Assembly (NCBI GenBank): GCA_021776565.1
Contig: JAJFFQ010000016.1
Coordinates: 1-64,000, forward strand
DNA length: 64,000 bases
Direction of reading: 5' to 3'
DNA from: Robiginitomaculum sp.
Lineage (GTDB): Bacteria > Pseudomonadota > Alphaproteobacteria > Caulobacterales > Maricaulaceae
The notes under the pieces were generated by a model. The model was not told the origin of the DNA, made no database searches, and saw nothing but the letters and a program-made list of their open reading frames with translations. Each line of letters begins with the position of its first letter. Position 1 is the first letter of the stretch. This document shows positions 34,417 to 43,887 of this stretch, piece by piece. The translations under genes were made by a program, and so were the position numbers.

Positions 34417-35496
34417 GTGGAAGTTGAAGTCAAAAGGCCGTCTGCTCTATCCGAAATTGAAATTGATGCCTGGCGCACTTTTCAGGTTGCTGACCCGGCA
34501 TTGCACAGCCCGTATTTCACCATTGAGTTTGCATTGGCGTGCGATCAGGTACGCAGCGATACGCGGGTGGCGGTGTTACGTGACAACGGCGTTGTAAAGG
34601 GTTTTTTGCCCTTTCATCGCGGGCCTTTGGGGTATGGTCTGCCTTTGGGCGGCCCGCTTGGTGATTTTCAGGGCTTGATTGCCGCAAAAGGTTTGAAGCT
34701 GGACTTGCCCGCGATCATGCGTGCATCTGGTATAAGCGTATATCCTTTTGGCTTTGTACCTGTCACCCAGGAGAGTTTCACTTCAAGTTTTGAAACGCAG
34801 GATGATTGCCATAGCGCCAATTTGAAATCCGGTTTTGATGCCTGGTATGCGGATCGTATGGCGGCCCATAAAAAAAGCCTGAAACGCTATGAGGCCAAAG
34901 CCCGGCAAATGGAAAAGGCCCATGGAGAGCTAATTTTCACTATGGATGACCGTGACCCGGCAGCATTTGAAACATTGCTTGCCTGGAAAAGTGCACAATA
35001 TCACGCCACCAAATTTTTTGATGTTTTTTCTGTTCCCTGGACAAGTGCCCTGTTGCGCGCCATTTGGGGGGTGCAAAGTGATGATTTTGCCGGACATCTT
35101 TCAACCTTGCGTGCAGATGGGCGTCTGGTCGCTGTGCATTTTGGCATGAGAAGCAGGCACGCCGCGCATTACTGGTTTCCCGCATATGACCCAGAGTTTG
35201 CACGCTTTGGCCCAGGGCATAGATTGCTGCTGGGTATGATTAAAGATCACGCCACATCCGGGATCAGCCAGGTGCATTTGGGTGTCGGTGACTTTCGCTA
35301 TAAGCATCAATTTGGCGGTGAAACTGTCAGCCTTGGCTCCGGCACCGCCATGTCGCCATCCCTTGGCGCTTTTTGTCGCCAGAGTGCACACATGGTGCAA
35401 AAAGGTTTTGAGGCCTTGCCATTAGGGCCAGTGTCGCATCTGCCGGGGCGCGTGCTAAGGCGTTTGGATCGAACAATGGCATTTAGACTGGCGTAA
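34417..35496 (+). CDS. FemAB/BcsL-type GNAT acyltransferase
   Basis: A 359-residue protein with the double-GNAT layout of Acetyltransf_6 (CelD/BcsL) proteins. Motifs include MAAHKKSLKRYEAKARQ, ETLLAWKSAQYHATKFFDVF and the C-terminal SRHAAHYWFPAYDPEFARFG with a Gly-rich HLGVGDFRYKHQFG. Relatives occur in polysaccharide and cellulose clusters and transfer acyl or aminoacyl groups. The start is GTG at 34417 without a strong ribosome site. It is divergent from the flippase operon. Confidence 0.85.
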   Translation: MEVEVKRPSALSEIEIDAWRTFQVADPALHSPYFTIEFALACDQVRSDTRVAVLRDNGVVKGFLPFHRGPLGYGLPLGGPLGDFQGLIAAKGLKLDLPAIMRASGISVYPFGFVPVTQESFTSSFETQDDCHSANLKSGFDAWYADRMAAHKKSLKRYEAKARQMEKAHGELIFTMDDRDPAAFETLLAWKSAQYHATKFFDVFSVPWTSALLRAIWGVQSDDFAGHLSTLRADGRLVAVHFGMRSRHAAHYWFPAYDPEFARFGPGHRLLLGMIKDHATSGISQVHLGVGDFRYKHQFGGETVSLGSGTAMSPSLGAFCRQSAHMVQKGFEALPLGPVSHLPGRVLRRLDRTMAFRLA

Positions 35497-35499
35497 ACT

Positions 35500-35769
35500 T
35501 TATTGTTTAGGCGGCACGATGAGTGCAGCAAGGCCAAGTCCCGCCCCCAGATAACACCAGGTGCAATGCCCCAACAACAAAAATACGCCTATTTCAGGCG
35601 TTTGAACAGCACCACCAAAACAGATTTTTATGTGGGCAAATGGATCCTGATAAAGTGCGGTCATGGAAATACATGAGGCAATCAGGGCCAGCACAGCGAG
35701 TGTGCCGAGCCATTGCTTTGCGCTCACATCTTGTGTGAACGTCATTGCTTGCGATATGTGTGAATTCAT
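35500..35769 (-). CDS. small membrane protein of unknown function
   Basis: An 89-residue protein with two hydrophobic segments (WLGTLAVLALIASCISMTAL and, after a loop, a C-terminal helix YLGAGLGLAALIV). The second helix is preceded by GHCTWC, a Cys-x-x-Cys with His that could bind a metal or haem or form a disulfide. GGAGG precedes the ATG at 35769; an ATG eight codons upstream is less well placed. It ends 3 bp after the FemAB-like gene (convergent) and is divergent from ccoN. I do not recognise the family. Confidence 0.6.
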   Translation of the reverse strand: MNSHISQAMTFTQDVSAKQWLGTLAVLALIASCISMTALYQDPFAHIKICFGGAVQTPEIGVFLLLGHCTWCYLGAGLGLAALIVPPKQ

Positions 35770-35847
35770 TTTGCCCGGCCTCCGAATCTGCATTTAACGC
35801 TATACTGTGACGTAAGAATTTGCTTCTGCGAAGGGTTATCGTCTGTA

Positions 35848-35866
35848 TTGCGACATATTAACGCAA
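35848..35866 (+). promoter_or_regulatory. TTGCG-N9-CGCAA inverted repeat upstream of ccoN
   Basis: ttgcgacatattaacgcaa lies about 105 bp before the ccoN start in the 201-bp region between the small membrane protein and ccoN. It is not an FNR/ANR box (TTGAT-N4-ATCAA), which I could not find, so oxygen control here may use another regulator. Confidence 0.35.
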
Positions 35867-35970
35867 CCAAATGTATGCGTCGGTTTTACCCTTGAGAAAC
35901 TGCGCGAACTAGCGTTCAAGTGGTATGAATTGCTGTGACTGGTCATGGCGAAACAAGGGGGAGGCTCACG

Positions 35971-37626
35971 ATGAGCGACTCTAGTGCCCGCAAGGGTATG
36001 GGATTGGACGTTATAACACTGGGCTTGTTCTTGAGTGTTATGGCTTTGGTCAGCCTGTTTTTGACGGCCAACACTCATGATCCCTTGATGAAAGTTCATG
36101 CGGTCATTCTATTGGCTGCTTCTGTGTTGGGCATTGTCGGCCTGTTTATGCGCGCCGCAGGGGGGCTGAATTTCGATCAGTCCCGTTATGAGGAGGGTAT
36201 TATCAAGGCCGGGGTAATTGCGACAACCTTATGGGGGTTGGTGGGGTTTTTGGTCGGCGTTATTATCGCCTCACAGCTTGCGTTTCCAAACCTCTTGTAT
36301 TTTGAAAATATCGGCTGGCTGAACTTTGGGCGCTTGCGTCCTGTACACACCTCGGCGGTAATATTTGCCTTTGGCGGTAATGCGCTGATGGTCACCTCGT
36401 TTTACGTTGTGCAACGTACCAATCATGCACGTCTTGCCGGTGGTGTCTGGCCATGGTTTGTCTTTTGGGGTTATCAGCTGTTTATCGTTTTGGCGGCAAC
36501 GGGCTATGTCAGCGGCGTAACCCAGGGCAAGGAATATGCCGAACCGGAATGGTATATTGACATCTGGCTTACCATTGTCTGGGTGACGTATTTACTGGTG
36601 TTTCTTGGCACATTATGGAAGCGCAAAATCAAGCACATTTACGTGGCAAACTGGTTTTATCTGTCCTTCATTGTTACCGTTGCCATGTTGCACATCATCA
36701 ACAACATCTCGATCCCCATCGGGCTTACCGAGCACAAGAGTTATTCGCTCTTTGCAGGGGTTCAGGATGCCATGACCCAATGGTGGTATGGTCATAATGC
36801 TGTTGGCTTTTTTCTGACCTCCGGGTTTTTGGGCATTATGTATTACTTTGTGCCCAAGCGGGCAGAGCGACCTGTTTATTCTTATCGGTTGTCCATCGTT
36901 CACTTCTGGTCATTGATCTTTATCTACATCTGGGCCGGGCCACACCATTTGCACTATACCGCACTGCCCATGTGGGCGCAGACCCTGGGGATGACGTTCT
37001 CGATCATGTTGTGGATGCCATCCTGGGGCGGGATGATAAATGGCCTGATGACCCTTTCTGGTGCCTGGGACAAGCTGCGCACTGACCCGGTCATGCGTAT
37101 GCTGGTTGTCTCGGTGGCCTTTTATGGCATGAGCACCTTTGAAGGGCCGGTCATGTCCATCCGTGCCGTAAACTCACTGTCGCATTATACAGACTGGACA
37201 ATCGGCCACGTACATTCCGGGGCGCTTGGCTGGGTAGCCTATGTCAGCTTTGGTGCGCTTTATTGTCTGGTACCCTGGGTATGGAAACGGGCACGACTGT
37301 ATTCCAATGATCTGGTAGAATGGCATTTCTGGATTTCCACCATCGGCATTGTGTTTTACATCACATCCATGTGGGTCAGTGGCATCATGCAAGGCCTGAT
37401 GTGGCGCGCCTATAACAGCTTCGGATTTCTGGAATACTCTTTTGTGGAAACTGTCGAAGCCATGCACCCGTATTATATCATTCGGGCCATAGGTGGTCTG
37501 CTGTTCCTGATCGGTGCCTTGATTATGGCTTATAATCTGTGGCGCACGGCACGCGGGGATGTCCGCAAGGGCGAAAACGTGCCCGATGCAGCGCCGCTTT
37601 CTATCGCCATTCCAGCCGTGCAATAG
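35971..37626 (+). CDS. ccoN: cbb3-type cytochrome c oxidase subunit I
   Basis: The catalytic subunit of the high-affinity oxygen reductase; it holds haem b and the haem b3-CuB centre. The 551-residue protein has 12 or more helices. Conserved elements include [17 protein letters not shown], the CuB region [25 protein letters not shown] (Tyr-His), [12 protein letters not shown] and the haem ligands in [11 protein letters not shown]. The ATG at 35971 follows AAGGGGGAGG; the frame extends 12 codons upstream. It is first in the order ccoN-O-Q-P-G-H-I-S. Confidence 0.97.
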   Translation: MSDSSARKGMGLDVITLGLFLSVMALVSLFLTANTHDPLMKVHAVILLAASVLGIVGLFMRAAGGLNFDQSRYEEGIIKAGVIATTLWGLVGFLVGVIIASQLAFPNLLYFENIGWLNFGRLRPVHTSAVIFAFGGNALMVTSFYVVQRTNHARLAGGVWPWFVFWGYQLFIVLAATGYVSGVTQGKEYAEPEWYIDIWLTIVWVTYLLVFLGTLWKRKIKHIYVANWFYLSFIVTVAMLHIINNISIPIGLTEHKSYSLFAGVQDAMTQWWYGHNAVGFFLTSGFLGIMYYFVPKRAERPVYSYRLSIVHFWSLIFIYIWAGPHHLHYTALPMWAQTLGMTFSIMLWMPSWGGMINGLMTLSGAWDKLRTDPVMRMLVVSVAFYGMSTFEGPVMSIRAVNSLSHYTDWTIGHVHSGALGWVAYVSFGALYCLVPWVWKRARLYSNDLVEWHFWISTIGIVFYITSMWVSGIMQGLMWRAYNSFGFLEYSFVETVEAMHPYYIIRAIGGLLFLIGALIMAYNLWRTARGDVRKGENVPDAAPLSIAIPAVQ

Positions 37627-37637
37627 AGGAGAGAATA

Positions 37638-38372
37638 ATGGCTTTCAAACATGAAATACTGGAAAAAAATTCCATTCTTCTCACCCTGGCTATTCTGGTT
37701 GTGGTGTCCATAGGCGGCCTGGTTGAGATCGCACCACTGTTCTACCTCTCAAGCACAATTGAGAAGGTGGATGGTATGCGACCCTATACGCCGCTGGAGT
37801 TGACCGGACGTGATGTTTATGTCCGCGAAGGATGTTATCTGTGTCATAGCCAGATGATCCGCCCCTTGCGCGATGAAGCCGAGCGTTACGGCCATTACTC
37901 TCTGGCCGCAGAAAGCATGTATGACCACCCGTTCCAATGGGGATCCAAACGCACCGGGCCTGATCTGGCACGTGTTGGTGCCAAGTATTCAGATGAATGG
38001 CATCTGGCGCATATGAACCGCCCACAGTCGGTGGTGCCAGAATCCGTTATGCCACCCTACCGCTTTTTGAATGATAACATTCTGGACGGTCGAACAATCG
38101 AAGCACAGCTAAAAACCAACCGTATAGTTGGCGTGCCCTACACAGATGAGCAAATCGCTGCGGCAAAGGCTGATCTGTTCACGCAAGTAGATGAATATGC
38201 CGATGGTTTTGATGGGTTCATGGCCCGCTATCCCGGTGCCAATGTTCGTGATTTTGATGGTGATCCAGAACATTTAACCGAGATGGATGCGCTGATCGCG
38301 TATTTGCAAATGCTGGGTACACTGGTCGATTTTTCGACCTATGAAGCCAATTCCGAAGACAATTTGCGCTAG
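37638..38372 (+). CDS. ccoO: cbb3 oxidase subunit II, monohaem cytochrome c
   Basis: A 244-residue membrane-anchored cytochrome c that feeds electrons to CcoN. One N-terminal helix ([20 protein letters not shown]) precedes the haem site [14 protein letters not shown] (Cys66, Cys69, His70). Met ligands are likely in the [12 protein letters not shown] segment. GAGGAGAG precedes the ATG, 11 bp after ccoN. The length matches the family. Confidence 0.97.
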   Translation: MAFKHEILEKNSILLTLAILVVVSIGGLVEIAPLFYLSSTIEKVDGMRPYTPLELTGRDVYVREGCYLCHSQMIRPLRDEAERYGHYSLAAESMYDHPFQWGSKRTGPDLARVGAKYSDEWHLAHMNRPQSVVPESVMPPYRFLNDNILDGRTIEAQLKTNRIVGVPYTDEQIAAAKADLFTQVDEYADGFDGFMARYPGANVRDFDGDPEHLTEMDALIAYLQMLGTLVDFSTYEANSEDNLR

Positions 38373-38381
38373 GAAATCGTC

Positions 38382-38561
38382 ATGACATACGAAACTGTTG
38401 CCACATTCGCGCAGACCTGGGGTCTGGTCTATTTTGCCCTGATTTTTGCCCTGGTGCTGGTGTATGCGCTTTGGCCTGGAAACCAGAAACAGTTTGATGA
38501 AGCGGCACGTATACCGCTTGAAGACGGGCCTCTTGACGATGGGGAGAATAAAAATGACTGA
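38382..38561 (+). CDS. ccoQ: cbb3 oxidase subunit CcoQ
   Basis: A 59-residue protein with one helix (WGLVYFALIFALVLVYALWP) followed by a charged cytoplasmic tail (NQKQFDEAARIPLEDGPLDD). CcoQ stabilises the assembled oxidase. It begins 9 bp after ccoO, preceded by AGGAAA, and its last eight bases overlap the ccoP start. The Trp-Pro after the helix and the acidic tail are typical. Confidence 0.93.
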   Translation: MTYETVATFAQTWGLVYFALIFALVLVYALWPGNQKQFDEAARIPLEDGPLDDGENKND

Positions 38562-39429
38562 CCGTCCAGAAGTTGACGACCATTCAGGAACCGAAACCAC
38601 CGGTCATACCTGGGATGAGATTAAAGAACTGAATACCCCGTTGCCACGGTGGTGGATGACCATATGGCTAGGCACAATTGCCATTGCCCTCGTTTATATG
38701 GTGCTGATGCCTTCATGGCCATTGCCTTGGGCAGACACCTATTTGAAAGGCCTGCGCAATTATTCTGAACGGGCAAATTTTGAGAAGGATATGGTCAAGC
38801 TGGCCGCATCACGTGGCCCGGCTGAGCAAAAACTGGCCAATACGGCGCTGGACGCGGTGGAGAATGACCCTGAATTGCTCAATTTTGCCATGGCCGCTGG
38901 CAAATCCGCATTTGGTGATAATTGCGCCACATGCCATGGCTCTGGTGGCGTGGGTACGATCGGTTATCCGGCATTGGTTGATGATGTATGGCTGTGGGGT
39001 GGCTCGCTGGAAGACATCAAATTTACCATCACTCATGGTATTCGTGGCACCAGTGAAGACACACGCTTTTCACAAATGCCTGCGTTTGGCAGAGACGAAA
39101 TGCTGACCAAAGGTGAAATCAATGACCTGGTTGAATATGTGGTGAGTGTTTCTGGCGGCGAAGCTGATGTAAAAGCGGCCCAGCGTGCGCAACTCACGTT
39201 TGAAGATAATTGTTCGGTCTGTCACGGTGAAACGGCCAAGGGCATGCGCGAATTGGGTGCTCCTGACCTGACAGACGCTGACTGGCTTTTTGGTGGTGAT
39301 CGTGCGTCAATTGCCGAGACAATAACCAATAGCCGTAATGGCGTTATGCCAACCTGGTCTGGCCGATTGGAGCCTTGGACTATTGATGCGCTGGCGGTTT
39401 ATGTTCACGCGCTTGGCGGCGGGGAATAA
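38554..39429 (+). CDS. ccoP: cbb3 oxidase subunit III, dihaem cytochrome c
   Basis: A 291-residue protein with an N-terminal helix (MTIWLGTIAIALVYMVLMPS) and two haem-c sites: CATCH at 124-128 and CSVCH at 220-224. It takes electrons from soluble or membrane cytochrome c. GGGGAG precedes the ATG, which lies inside ccoQ. The N-terminal HTWDEIKELNTPLPRWW is the family signature. Confidence 0.97.
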   Translation: MTDRPEVDDHSGTETTGHTWDEIKELNTPLPRWWMTIWLGTIAIALVYMVLMPSWPLPWADTYLKGLRNYSERANFEKDMVKLAASRGPAEQKLANTALDAVENDPELLNFAMAAGKSAFGDNCATCHGSGGVGTIGYPALVDDVWLWGGSLEDIKFTITHGIRGTSEDTRFSQMPAFGRDEMLTKGEINDLVEYVVSVSGGEADVKAAQRAQLTFEDNCSVCHGETAKGMRELGAPDLTDADWLFGGDRASIAETITNSRNGVMPTWSGRLEPWTIDALAVYVHALGGGE

Positions 39430-39452
39430 GTCGGCACGCTCTGGAGGCCAAA

Positions 39453-40973
39453 TTGTCAAAAACCACGATTATTGGAGGCTCGCCGGGTAAAACCGGCGGG
39501 CCTCAAATCGCAGCACCTGGCATCAAAAAAATTGATGTCACAGCCGTAAACACGCCTGAACACCGCGAGCTTTACCAAAAACGCATCCCGATTTATCCAA
39601 AGTTGGCGCACGGGATATTTCGTAAAATAAAATGGGCGTTCCTGTTTGTCCTGCTGGGGGTGTATTACATTGTCCCGTACATCCGCTGGGATCGGGGCGA
39701 GGGCGCGCCAGATCAAGCAGTTCTTGCGGATTTTTCCGGGCGTCGTTTTTATTTTTTCTTTATCGAGATATGGCCACAGGAAGTCTATTATATTACCGGT
39801 CTTTTGATGCTGGCTTCCTTTGGCCTTTTCATGGCCACCTCATTATTTGGCCGGGTCTGGTGCGGCTATGCCTGTCCGCAAACCGTGTGGACTGATCTGT
39901 TTATTGCCGTTGAACGCATGGTCGAGGGTGACCGTAATGCGCGCATCAAACTTGCCCGTCAGCCACTCAAAGGCGCAAAACTGGTCAAAAAAGTCATTAA
40001 ACATGCAGCGTGGGTGCTGATTTCCTTTCTGACCGGCGGCGTATTTGTTCTCTACTTTCATGATGCGCCGACGGTCACACTCGGGTTTTTTACCGGCCAT
40101 GCGCCTCTGTCCGCTTACCTCTTTGCCGGCATGCTGACCTTCACCACCTATTCACTGGCCGGCATCATGCGTGAACAGGTGTGCACCTATATGTGTCCCT
40201 GGCCGCGAATACAGGGCGCTCTGACTGACGAGGATAGCTTTGAGGTCACTTACCGCGCCTGGCGTGGTGAACCGCGCGCACCACATAAAAAGAACGATAG
40301 TTGGGACGGACGCGGGGATTGTATCGATTGCAAGTTATGCGTTGCCGTATGCCCCATGGGTATTGATATTCGTGATGGCGACCAGCTTGAATGTATCAAT
40401 TGCGCCTTGTGTATTGATGCCTGTGATAACGTGATGGTGAAAATTGGCCGTCCCAAGGGGCTGATCGCCTATGATACAGATCGCAATCGTAAGCTTTTGT
40501 CCGTGGGTAAAAAGCCGGTTTACAAGCCGTTTCGCATTCGCATTGTGCTTTATGCCATACTCGTCGGCGGCATTGCTGCAATTATGGTTTACGGCCTTAT
40601 GTCCCGTTCAACGCTTGATCTGAATACCTTGCGTGATCGCAGCCCGACATTCGTGCGCCTTTCCGATGGGGCTGTTCGCAATGGCTACACACTAAAAATA
40701 ATCAATAAAGCGACCATTGCCCGTGATTTTTTTGTGCGGTTGGATGGGATTGAGGGCGCGACGTTAAAAGCCATTGGCCTGAACAGTGATGGCAGTTCCG
40801 TATTTGTCAGTGCTGAACCGGACAGGGTACGTGCCTTGAAAATCTATATCACCGTGCCCGCTCCAATCACCAAAGACTTGAATGAGTCTACGCCCATCGC
40901 CATTATTGTAGAGGAGGTTGATGGCGGTGAGCGAGCCATCAACAACACCGTTTTTCTGTCAGGTAATAAATGA
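39453..40973 (+). CDS. ccoG: cytochrome c oxidase accessory protein CcoG (FixG), TTG start
   Basis: A 506-residue membrane iron-sulfur protein; CcoG reduces Cu(II) for delivery to the cbb3 centre. It has about five helices, the motif CGYACPQTVWTDLF, two 4Fe-4S sets (CIDCKLCVAVCPMGID and CINCALCIDACD) and a C-terminal Ig-like domain. The first codon is TTG, six bases after GGAGG. Its 3' end overlaps ccoH by 4 bp (ATGA). Confidence 0.96.
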   Translation: MSKTTIIGGSPGKTGGPQIAAPGIKKIDVTAVNTPEHRELYQKRIPIYPKLAHGIFRKIKWAFLFVLLGVYYIVPYIRWDRGEGAPDQAVLADFSGRRFYFFFIEIWPQEVYYITGLLMLASFGLFMATSLFGRVWCGYACPQTVWTDLFIAVERMVEGDRNARIKLARQPLKGAKLVKKVIKHAAWVLISFLTGGVFVLYFHDAPTVTLGFFTGHAPLSAYLFAGMLTFTTYSLAGIMREQVCTYMCPWPRIQGALTDEDSFEVTYRAWRGEPRAPHKKNDSWDGRGDCIDCKLCVAVCPMGIDIRDGDQLECINCALCIDACDNVMVKIGRPKGLIAYDTDRNRKLLSVGKKPVYKPFRIRIVLYAILVGGIAAIMVYGLMSRSTLDLNTLRDRSPTFVRLSDGAVRNGYTLKIINKATIARDFFVRLDGIEGATLKAIGLNSDGSSVFVSAEPDRVRALKIYITVPAPITKDLNESTPIAIIVEEVDGGERAINNTVFLSGNK

Positions 40974-41449
40974 GTAGCGAACCATTCAGGATCAAAGGCT
41001 GGTATGTTCTGGCCGGGTTAATTGCCTTCTTCGGCATTATAATTGCCGTCAATGTGACCTTTATTACGTTTGCTGCCCGCTCTTTTCCAGGTGAAAGTGT
41101 GGAACGTCCCTATGAAAAAGGCTTGCGGTATAATCTGACATTGCAACAGCGCCAGCAGGCTGAGGCAGGAAATTGGCAAGCCAACATAACGATAAGCAAT
41201 TCAAGTCTACTTGTTATCCATATCACCAATGAGAATGGCCCGGTTGATGGTCTTGAGGTCAATATACACCTTGTTTGGCCAGGGTTACCTGATCGGGATC
41301 GTAGGTTGACATTATTGGCCAGCGGGCCAGGCACGTATCAGGTTACCCTGGATGAGTTTGAACGGCTCAAAGGGCGTAAATTACTCATCATCGGTAATGC
41401 GATATGGCCTTCAACCGATTGGGCCTTTGCATTTGAAGGACACCTGTGA
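40970..41449 (+). CDS. ccoH: cbb3 oxidase accessory protein CcoH (FixH)
   Basis: A 159-residue protein with one N-terminal helix (GWYVLAGLIAFFGIIIAVNV) and a periplasmic beta domain. The motif SFPGESVERPYEKGLRYN is the FixH signature. It is needed to assemble the oxidase, working with the CcoI copper transporter. Start overlaps ccoG (ATGA) and the end overlaps ccoI. Confidence 0.94.
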   Translation: MSSEPFRIKGWYVLAGLIAFFGIIIAVNVTFITFAARSFPGESVERPYEKGLRYNLTLQQRQQAEAGNWQANITISNSSLLVIHITNENGPVDGLEVNIHLVWPGLPDRDRRLTLLASGPGTYQVTLDEFERLKGRKLLIIGNAIWPSTDWAFAFEGHL

Positions 41450-43692
41450 GTATCAACGATACAAACGATGCCCGGGGCTGCCCGACCATGGGCGGGCCAG
41501 TTGCGGCCAAAGGCGCAGCGGCAGACCCATCTGCCTTTGTGCGAACCGAAGATGATGGTCTTGAACATCTTGACCTGCTGGTGCGCGGTGCGCGGTGCGC
41601 TGGATGTATCTCAAAGATTGAAAAAGGCATCAATGCCATAACCGGTGTGCAAACCTGCCAGTTTAATCTGAGTACCGGCAAACTTTTCGTAAACTGGTCA
41701 CCGGGGTCAGCAGACCCTGGCGTTATTGCACGCACGGTGGCTGATCTTGGCTATCAGGTCTCGCCCTATGATCCGGGTGAGGCCGAGATCGAGCGCGATA
41801 AGCACGGACGGTTCTTGTTGCTCTGCATGGCCGTGTCCGGCTTTGCCGCGATGAACATCATGTTATTTTCAGTGTCGGTCTGGGCCGGGTTTTCCGGCGA
41901 AATGCAGGATAATACCCGCACATTGTTTCACTGGTTGTCGGCTCTGATTGCCATGCCCGCCGCCGCCTTTGCCGGGCAACCGTTTTTCCGCTCTGCCTTT
42001 GCGTCATTGCATAAAGGCAAGGCCAATATGGATGTGCCCATATCTCTGGCGGTGTTGTTGGCATTGGGCGTCAGCCTTTATGAAACCATTATTGGCGGTT
42101 CCGAGACCTATTTTGATGCCGCCGTTATGCTGTTGTTCTTCCTGCTTATCGGACGTTGGCTGGATCATCGTCTTCGCGGACAGACACGCCTTGCCGCGCA
42201 AGAGCTTTTGTCATTGCAATCGGCAACGGCTAACCGGCAGCAAAGCGATGGTACGGTGCGTGCTGTGCAAGCTCGCGACATTGTGCCTGGCGATACCATC
42301 ATCCTCTGGCCCGGTGATCGCACGCCGGTGGACGGGCAGATTCTTGAAGGTACATCGGATGTGGACATGGCGCTGGTCAGCGGTGAAAGCGCGCCGGAAC
42401 TGGTGCAAAAGGGCAAAACAATTCGCGCCGGCATGGTCAATCTGACTGACAAGCTGGTGATGATGGCCAGTGCGAGCACCGAAGATTCCCTGCTGGCAGA
42501 GCTGACTCGCCTTGTAGAGGCAGGCGAAACCGCACGCGGGCGTTTCGTCAAACTGGCTGATCGTGCGGCGCAAGCCTATGTACCAATAGTCCACACTCTG
42601 GCCCTTTTGTCATTTATAGGTTGGTTGATTGCCGGCGCCGGGGCGCACCACGCGATCCTGACGGCGGCGGCGGTGCTCATCATTACCTGCCCGTGCGCGC
42701 TCGGCTTGGCGGCACCAGCGGTGCAGATCGTGGCTGTGGGGCGATTATTCAAGCGCGGCGTGCTGGTAAAATCCGGCGACGCGCTGGAACGCCTTGCCGA
42801 AATAGACACAGTATTACTGGACAAGACCGGCACGCTCACCCTTGGCAAACCTCATCTGGTCAATGCGAAAGGTATTAGCGCCGACGTTTTGGAACTAGCG
42901 GCCAAACTGGCCCGTTCCAGTCGTCATCCGTTATCGCGCGCCATTGCCGATCTGGCCGGGCCGGGTGCTATCGCTACTAAAACAAAAGAAACTCCGGGGT
43001 ATGGCGTTGAAGGGAAAATTGATGGTGTATCGGTACGTCTTGGGCGTGCTGAGTGGGCCGGGGCAAAGGCCTGTACAAAGGACGGTGCAGACAACACCAG
43101 CGGGTTGTGGCTGGTGGTAAAAGGCCGCGACCCTGTTCATTTTATTTTTGAGGATACATTACGTGTGGACGCGGCGAAAATGGTTGCCGGACTGGTTTCA
43201 CGCGGCCTTGGTGTTGAAATGCTTTCCGGTGACCGCGAGAAGCCAGCCCGCGCCGCCGCCTTTGAGGCAGGCATAGACAAGGTTTCATTTGGCATGACAC
43301 CACAAGAGAAAATTTCCCGCGTCGAAACTCTTGTTCGGGATGGCAAGAAAGTTTTGATGATTGGCGACGGGCTAAACGATGCCCCGTCATTGGCCGCAGC
43401 CAATGTATCCATGTCGCTGGCCAGTGCCGCCGATGCCAGTCAGGCCGCCGCCGACATGGTGTTGCAGGGCGAAACCTTGTCACCCGTGCTGGCGGCGATT
43501 GATATTTCCCGCGCTGCACGGCGGCGCATTTTGCAAAACTTTGGCTTTGCCGCTGTCTATAACGTTATTGCGGTACCATTGGCCGTGTTTGGCTTTGTTA
43601 CGCCGATGATTGCGGCCATTGCCATGTCGTCTTCGTCCATCGTGGTGACCTTAAATGCCTTGCGGCCATTTTTGCATAAAGAAAAATCATGA
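41446..43692 (+). CDS. ccoI: copper-transporting P-type ATPase CcoI (FixI), GTG start
   Basis: A 748-residue P1B-type ATPase delivering copper to the cbb3 oxidase. An N-terminal heavy-metal domain has CAGC (51-54). The transmembrane Cu motif ITCPCALGLAAP, the phosphorylation site DKTGTLTLG, the HP-locus SSRHPLSRAI and the hinge GDGLNDAPSL are all present. A short extra N-terminus (residues 1-40, DARGCPTMGG) contains another Cys. GTG follows AAGGA and overlaps the ccoH stop. Confidence 0.97.
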   Translation: MSINDTNDARGCPTMGGPVAAKGAAADPSAFVRTEDDGLEHLDLLVRGARCAGCISKIEKGINAITGVQTCQFNLSTGKLFVNWSPGSADPGVIARTVADLGYQVSPYDPGEAEIERDKHGRFLLLCMAVSGFAAMNIMLFSVSVWAGFSGEMQDNTRTLFHWLSALIAMPAAAFAGQPFFRSAFASLHKGKANMDVPISLAVLLALGVSLYETIIGGSETYFDAAVMLLFFLLIGRWLDHRLRGQTRLAAQELLSLQSATANRQQSDGTVRAVQARDIVPGDTIILWPGDRTPVDGQILEGTSDVDMALVSGESAPELVQKGKTIRAGMVNLTDKLVMMASASTEDSLLAELTRLVEAGETARGRFVKLADRAAQAYVPIVHTLALLSFIGWLIAGAGAHHAILTAAAVLIITCPCALGLAAPAVQIVAVGRLFKRGVLVKSGDALERLAEIDTVLLDKTGTLTLGKPHLVNAKGISADVLELAAKLARSSRHPLSRAIADLAGPGAIATKTKETPGYGVEGKIDGVSVRLGRAEWAGAKACTKDGADNTSGLWLVVKGRDPVHFIFEDTLRVDAAKMVAGLVSRGLGVEMLSGDREKPARAAAFEAGIDKVSFGMTPQEKISRVETLVRDGKKVLMIGDGLNDAPSLAAANVSMSLASAADASQAAADMVLQGETLSPVLAAIDISRAARRRILQNFGFAAVYNVIAVPLAVFGFVTPMIAAIAMSSSSIVVTLNALRPFLHKEKS

Positions 43693-43850
43693 CGGCGCTG
43701 ATCTATCTTATCCCTGCGGCCTTGTTTTTGGCCTTGTTGGGCCTTGGCGCCTTTATCTGGACGGTAAAATCCGGCCAGTATGATGATATGGAAGGTGCCA
43801 AATGGCGTATCTTCATTGATGACTATCGGGATGACAACATCCCGGACTAG
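43689..43850 (+). CDS. ccoS: cbb3 oxidase maturation protein CcoS
   Basis: A 53-residue protein with one helix (LIYLIPAALFLALLGLGAFI) followed by the signature WTVKSGQYDDMEGAKWRI. CcoS is required for haem and copper insertion into CcoN. The ATG overlaps the ccoI stop (ATGA). It ends the operon and converges with the GumC-like gene after 37 bp. Confidence 0.95.
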   Translation: MTALIYLIPAALFLALLGLGAFIWTVKSGQYDDMEGAKWRIFIDDYRDDNIPD

Positions 43851-43887
43851 ATGACGCCAGCAGCATTTAACGCGCTTTCCATAAATC

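Noticed and set aside
35794-35970. FNR/ANR box upstream of ccoN
   Set aside because: I looked for TTGAT-N4-ATCAA in the intergenic region and found no acceptable match; only a TTGCG-N9-CGCAA repeat is present.
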